Below, one piece after another: positions 59,455-64,000 of a DNA stretch of 64,000 bases. Below the pieces are notes generated by a model. It had not been told where the DNA came from and did no database searches. It was given only the letters and a program-made list of their open reading frames with translations. This DNA is from Eriocheir sinensis. Lineage: Eukaryota > Arthropoda > Malacostraca > Decapoda > Varunidae. Location of the stretch: positions 23,969,218 through 24,033,217 of the forward strand of contig NC_066516.1 of assembly GCF_024679095.1 (NCBI RefSeq). Reading direction: 5' to 3'. Every line of letters starts with the position of its first letter. Position 1 is the stretch's first letter. The translations under genes and the position numbers were made by a program.

Positions 59455-59890
59455 TATGGATGAAAAAAAGAATGCAAAAGAGACGAAAGGAAAGGAAAGG
59501 AGGAGAAAGGAAAGGCAAGGCAAGGAAAGGATGGAAGGGAAAGGAAGGGAGGGGAAAGAAAAGGAAAGGAAGGAATGTCAAGCAAAGAGAATATGGATAA
59601 AAAATGAATGGAAAAGACGAAAGGAAAGGAAAGGAGGAGAAAGGAAAGGAAAAGAAAAGAAAGGCAAGGAAAGGAAAGGAAAGGAAAGGAAGGGACGAAA
59701 AAGGAGAGGAAAGAAAAGGAAAGGAAGGAAAGTCAAGCTAAGAAAATATGGAAAAGAGGAGAAAGGAAAAGAAAGGAAGAGAAAGGAAAGGCAAGGCGAG
59801 GAAAGGAGAGGAAAGAAAATGAAAGGAAGGAAAAGGAAATGAAAGAAAATGAAAGGAAAAGAAAGGAAAGAAAAGAAAAGGATTGTCATG
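59455..59890. repeat. (GGAAA)n array with a longer internal period
   Basis: GGAAA/GGCAA pentamers. GTCAAGC[AT]AAGA[AG]AATATGGA recurs near 59577 and 59733 (about 156 bp apart), with a related GTAAAGCTAAGAGAATATGG near 59438. The pentamer array thus carries a higher-order repeat of about 140-156 bp. Confidence 0.9.
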
Positions 59891-60123
59891 GAAAGTAAAG
59901 AAGACCTAACAGAAACGTAGTTGCAAATGCATGATACAATAAAAGAAAATACAGGAAAGAAGGATAAAATATATAAAAGAAATAATCCTCCAGTGAAATA
60001 TTAGAGAAAGAAAAATTGTTACAGACCCATAAAACAAGAAACACAAAGGCGAAGATAAACAGCAACACAAACACGGAGAGGAGAGGAAACGAAAAGAAAG
60101 AAAGGAAGAAAAACCAAGCCGCC

Positions 60124-60125
<2 letters not shown>

Positions 60126-60169
<44 letters not shown>

Positions 60170-60296
60170 GCCGCCGCGCAACTTTACGGAAAACAAATAT
60201 CGAAGTTGGAAAAGAAAATTCAAACAAACAGACAAACAAAAAAGGAGAAAAAGGTGAACACAAAACACTGAAACTACAACACTTAAAACTACGAGA

Positions 60297-60371
<75 letters not shown>
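60126..60371. repeat. (CAA)n and (GT)n microsatellites
   Basis: CAA units at 60126-60170 and a perfect GT tract at 60300-60371. Confidence 0.95.
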
Positions 60372-60373
<2 letters not shown>

Positions 60374-60399
60374 TGGGATATTAAGAAGGTAGGGGAGGA

Positions 60400-61130
60400 G
60401 GAGGTGGGGAAGGAGCAGAAGCAGAACGAGGAGAGGAGGAGGAGGAGGAGGAGGAGGAGGAGGAGAGGGGGAAGGAATGGGCGGGATGATCACAGCCTCA
60501 CCTCAGCCAACTCTCGTGAGATAAATTGCAGAAATACGGAAGGGAAAGTGAGGACGGAAGGGCCTTTGAAGGATGGGAAGCGAGGGTGGAGTGTGAAGAA
60601 CGGCGAGGGAGGGAGGGGGAAGGAGGAAGGGAGGGAAGGAAGAAGAGGTGGATGAGGAGGAGGAGGAGGAGAACTAGTAGTGGGTTTGAGAGGGAAAGTT
60701 ATACAGAAGATTAGAAGGAAATTGAATACCTTGACGGGAGGGAAGGAGGAGGAGGAGGAGGAGAAAAAGAGGTGAGGGAGGGGAAGGAAGAGGAAGGGGA
60801 AGGGGGAGCGAGGAAAGGAGGAGGACGACGAAGAGAAGGAGGAGGAGGAGGAGAAAGAGGTGAGGGAGGGGAAGGAAGAGGAAGGGGAAGGGGGAGCGAG
60901 GAAAGGAGGAGGAGGACGAAGAGAAGGAGGAGGAGGAGGAGGAGAAAGAGGTGAAGGAGGAAGGGCAAAGGAAGAGAGGGAGGAAGACCGTGAATAAGGC
61001 AACAATAAAGAATAAAAAAGAAAATATTAAAAGAAAAAAAGAAGCACCCAAAATAACAGTATACAAAGGCAAACAAGAGAGGAGGAGGAGGAGGAGGAGG
61101 AGGAGGAGGAGGAGGAGGAGGAGGAGATTA
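60400..61130. repeat. (GGA)n-rich region with an 88-bp tandem repeat
   Basis: GGA runs at about 60436-60463 and 61081-61128 flank G/A-dominated DNA. GGTGAGGGAGGGGAAGGAAG begins at 60771 and again at 60859, and a partial third GGTGAAGGAGG follows near 60950. Confidence 0.88.
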
Positions 61131-61248
61131 AAAGTTGATGAGCAAATTTACTTGAGTCAATAATTAATGTCCCCGGGAAATCAGCCATTGTCTAGGGAGG
61201 GAAAAAACGGAGGGAAAAAAGTGGAGGGAAAAAGTTATCTCCAGTCCA

Positions 61249-61251
<3 letters not shown>

Positions 61252-61286
<35 letters not shown>

Positions 61287-61355
61287 TCGTCCTATAATTC
61301 ACAAACCTTCATCGTCTCATTCCACGCATTCCGTCCTTCGTAATTCCTTGTTCCT

Positions 61356-61417
<62 letters not shown>

Positions 61418-61453
61418 CTCTCTCTCTCTCTCTTCCGCCTTCTTCCTCTCTTC

Positions 61454-61510
<57 letters not shown>

Positions 61511-61619
61511 CACTTTCCTCTACTTCCCTCCCTTTCATCCACTTTCCTTCCCTTTCCCTCCTCTTCTCTTTCCTTTTTTTCTTTTCTTTTATATTTTTCC
61601 TCTTCTCTTCTCTTCTCTT

Positions 61620-61676
<57 letters not shown>
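61252..61676. repeat. Series of (CT)n tracts and CTTTT-type pyrimidine repeats
   Basis: CT tracts at 61252-61283, 61360-61413, about 61460-61505 and 61625-61676, joined by pyrimidine-rich linkers including TCTTC units near 61601-61627. Confidence 0.96.
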
Positions 61677-61680
<4 letters not shown>

Positions 61681-61884
61681 TAATGTACGGTAAAAAGGTT
61701 ATCGGAAACTACTCACGTTCCCCAAAGAGCCATTTTTATCAACAAACTCCATAAGGGGAAGAAAAAACAAAGAGTTAAAATTTGAAGTTGACCAACCCAT
61801 GAAAAATGCACGAGAGGCGGCGTCCGGGGAGAGGAAGTGGCAGCGAAGAGATAAAACACCGCGATGAAAGATACTGCTGAGCTT

Positions 61885-62445
61885 CATCTACCTGTGAGAG
61901 TGAGAGACTGGCTTCCTCGTGTACCAGAAATAAATGACAACCTCTTTTTTTTATGATTAGGGTGAAAAAGAGGGAATGCTTATAGGTTTTCCGGAGAGAT
62001 CTTGATAATCTAAAAGTTACCTACCTGTGCGAGTGAGAGACTGGCTTCCTCGTGGTGATGAAGGAACAAGTAAATGACAACCTCTTTTTATATGAATAAG
62101 GTGAACTAGAGGGAATGCTTATAGGTTTTCCGGAGAGATCTTGATAATATAAAAGTCATCTACCTGTGCAAGTGAGAGATTGGCTTCCTCGTGGACCATA
62201 GCGCGTGCGGTGATGAAGAAAGAAAGAAATGACTACCTCTTGTTTATGTTCAGGGTGAAAAAGAGGGAATGCTTATAGGTTTTCCGGAGAGATCTTGATA
62301 ATCTAAAAGTCATCTACCTGTGCGAGTGAGAGTCTGGCTTCCTCGTGGACCCTAGCGAGTGCGGTGATGAGGGAAGAAAGAAATGACTACCTTGATTTTC
62401 TTTTTATGATAAGGGTGAAAAAGAGGGAAAGCTTATATATCTTAC
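61885..62445. repeat. About 133-154-bp tandem repeat, four copies
   Basis: CTACCTGTG.[GA]AGTGAGAG begins at 61888, 62021, 62160 and 62314 (133, 139 and 154 bp apart), followed by CTGGCTTCCTCGTG in the copies and by GAGGGAATGCTTATAGG and TTTTCCGGAGAGATCTTGAT. Length differences come from an insert (GGACC.TAGCG.GTGCGGTGAT) in the later copies. It is not a simple-sequence array; the unit is complex, unique DNA. Confidence 0.93.
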
Positions 62446-62499
62446 GGATAGAGCGAAGTTAACGAAAAATCCTTACTCGTTTCCACTCACTCTCATCTC

Positions 62500-62700
62500 C
62501 ACAGTTAGTTCGTTAATTGGTCGGTAAAATACCCAAAGTTAGTTGAACAGCTATAATTAGTTAATATTAAGTTGGTAAGTTAGAAGGTAAGTTAAATAGA
62601 TAGGTTGACAGATAGCGATATTACTGACTGGTTAGTTATGTTGTTAGTTAAGTAGATATTTAATTAAGTAGTTATTTAGCTAGTTACATAGTTATTTCAT
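62500..62700. repeat. Degenerate (TAGTTA)n-type low-complexity repeat
   Basis: TTAGTT, TAAGTT and TAGTTA words fill 200 bp without a strict period. Confidence 0.75.
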
Positions 62701-62789
62701 TGACCACATTTAAAAACAATGCCAGCCATATATATAATAAAAATGTCATCCCAAAACAAACAAACAAACAAAAAATGAAAATATACATG

Positions 62790-62985
62790 AAATTCCCGAC
62801 GTCGAAATCCCGCACGCCTCGCCACGCCACGCCACGCCAACACTCTGCCCGGGCGTGTGGGATCGATCAAACTTCTGGGCCGGGAATTAGACACACCACT
62901 GCCCCGCGTGGCCGCTTCACTGCCGCCGAGAGGACCGTCACTTCTGGCCGGGCTGATGCTGCCGCCCAATCCCTCAATCACACGA
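62790..62985 (-). mobile_element. Possible tRNA-derived SINE
   Basis: Read on the minus strand, GGGGCAGTGGTGTGTC (62890-62905) resembles an RNA polymerase III box A with flank. AGTTTGATCGATCCC (62858-62872) resembles box B (consensus GGTTCGAATCC) about 35 bp downstream, which is normal tRNA-like spacing. The box B match is imperfect, with an apparent insertion. A (GGCGT)n run near 62819-62840 follows. There is no poly(A) tail immediately behind it, so the call is tentative. Confidence 0.3.
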
Positions 62986-62999
62986 CTCCAGGAACAGGC

Positions 63000-63360
63000 G
63001 TCTTCTTCTCCTCTTTCTTATTTTCTCTCAACTTCTTTTCCAATTTTTTTTCTTTCTTTTTTTTTTTTGCCTCCCTCGCTCCCTACCTTCATTCCTTCTT
63101 TCCTACCTTACTTCCTTTCTTTCTTTCTTTCTTTGTCTTTCTCTGCTACTTCCTCTCTTCTTCCTTTTCTTTATTCACTTGCCGCCTTCCTTCCTCCACT
63201 TCTACTGTTCCTTCACCATCTTCATCCAAATATTTTCTTCAACCTCCTTCATCTCCTCGTTTCTCCTTATCTCTCCCTTCTCATCAACATTCCTTTTTCT
63301 TCTCCTCCATCATTTCTTCTTCTCCTCTCCTCTGCTCTCCTTTCCTCTCATTCCTTTCTC
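63000..63360. repeat. Pyrimidine-rich low-complexity region
   Basis: C/T-dominated, with (CTTT)n at about 63114-63134. Phe/Ser/Leu-rich frames of up to 300 codons cross it and are artefacts. Confidence 0.75.
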
Positions 63361-63903
63361 ACCTCCGGAACTCACAAGAAGCAGAGGGCGGATTGATCAC
63401 TTTCAACCTTAAATATTTAGCCCAACATAAGGGCGCGCAGTCTAAACAAACCATTTTCCTCAACAGTAACCTCGCCCAGGGGAACTATCTTACTCGCCTC
63501 CTTCCACACCGCTCTCTCTACGTCTCGTCTCCTTTGCCGGAAACTCTCGTACAAGCTTCCCACCAGCAAGAAATACAACCCAGCATCCCACATCTCTCAT
63601 CTCCTCCCTAATTAAAAGATATCACAAAAACTTTCTCGCCTCACATGATATATTGTACGCCGACCAAAATGAATAACTCTGTAGCATAAAATGTTTAGTT
63701 TCCTCCAACGTAAGGTTATCGGATCTAGTTTCTACCCACAAGAATCCTACTATGAGCTACACATGCTATATTCTTCTGTAGATACGTTATTGTACACCAT
63801 TTTACGTATACATCATCACGTTTTGCTTCCTCCCTCGTAAAGTACATAATTGCTACACCCATAAGAATACGACCCGGAGAAATAAGGGAGGTAGTTAACG
63901 GTG

Positions 63904-63904
<1 letters not shown>
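63361..63904. other. Unique sequence, no gene seen
   Basis: Mixed, partly AT-rich DNA with nothing recognisable. Confidence 0.5.

Positions 63905-63953
<49 letters not shown>
63905..63953. repeat. (ATA)n microsatellite
   Basis: Perfect AAT/ATA trinucleotide run of about 16 units, the only long AT-only trinucleotide repeat here. Confidence 0.97.
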
Positions 63954-63955
<2 letters not shown>

Positions 63956-64000
63956 ACAAGAATACAAAGAGGCAAGTCGTCGTAACATGGTAGAGGCTCC

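Overview
This 64 kb window reads as intergenic and/or intronic DNA of an arthropod nuclear genome, most likely a decapod crustacean and probably a brachyuran crab. That call is inference. It rests on the very high density of long perfect (CA)n, (GA)n, (GGA)n and pentanucleotide tracts, on a degraded non-LTR retrotransposon whose 3' tail recurs at several other places, and on the absence of compact gene organisation. No bacterial operon, rRNA, tRNA, CRISPR array or viral gene was found.

Layout. 1-3 kb: a 23-bp minisatellite, a diverged 105-150 bp purine-rich array, a (GA)n tract, a GC-rich patch and a 467-bp inverted-repeat-bounded element. 4.9-5.3 kb: the only convincing host coding signal, a 41-codon first coding exon on the minus strand with a good start context and a GT donor. 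6-12 kb: microsatellites, a pyrimidine-rich array, one retrotransposon tail and one copy of a dispersed repeat. 12.6-14 kb: a 145-bp satellite-like array. 15.2-24 kb: several small minisatellites (43, 32, 131, 52 and 204 bp units) separated by unique DNA in which I see no gene. 25-36 kb: dense simple repeats, including (GA)n tracts of 150-180 bp, a (GT)n/(CA)n hairpin and (AAGGT)n and (GGGAA)n arrays. 36.8-38.7 kb: a 5'-truncated, frameshifted LINE with its poly(A) tail, followed at once by a second 3'-end copy. 42-45 kb: a mobile-element cluster with a diverged array, a fragment of a different LINE reverse transcriptase, a fold-back copy and a half copy of a dispersed repeat family, and an inverted LINE tail. 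45-64 kb: more minisatellites and purine-rich tracts (one of about 2.9 kb), a 252-bp palindromic MITE-like element, a four-copy repeat near 62 kb and a possible tRNA-derived SINE.

Apart from the minus-strand exon, which presumably belongs to a gene whose remaining exons lie beyond the left side of the window or in its left 4.9 kb, I see no set of genes working together and no new biochemical system. The features most worth follow-up are the inverted-repeat elements, the shared LINE tails and the dispersed repeat family. Most long open frames in this window are translations of simple repeats (poly-Ser/Leu, poly-Arg/Glu, poly-Cys/Val, poly-His/Thr) and are not listed as genes.
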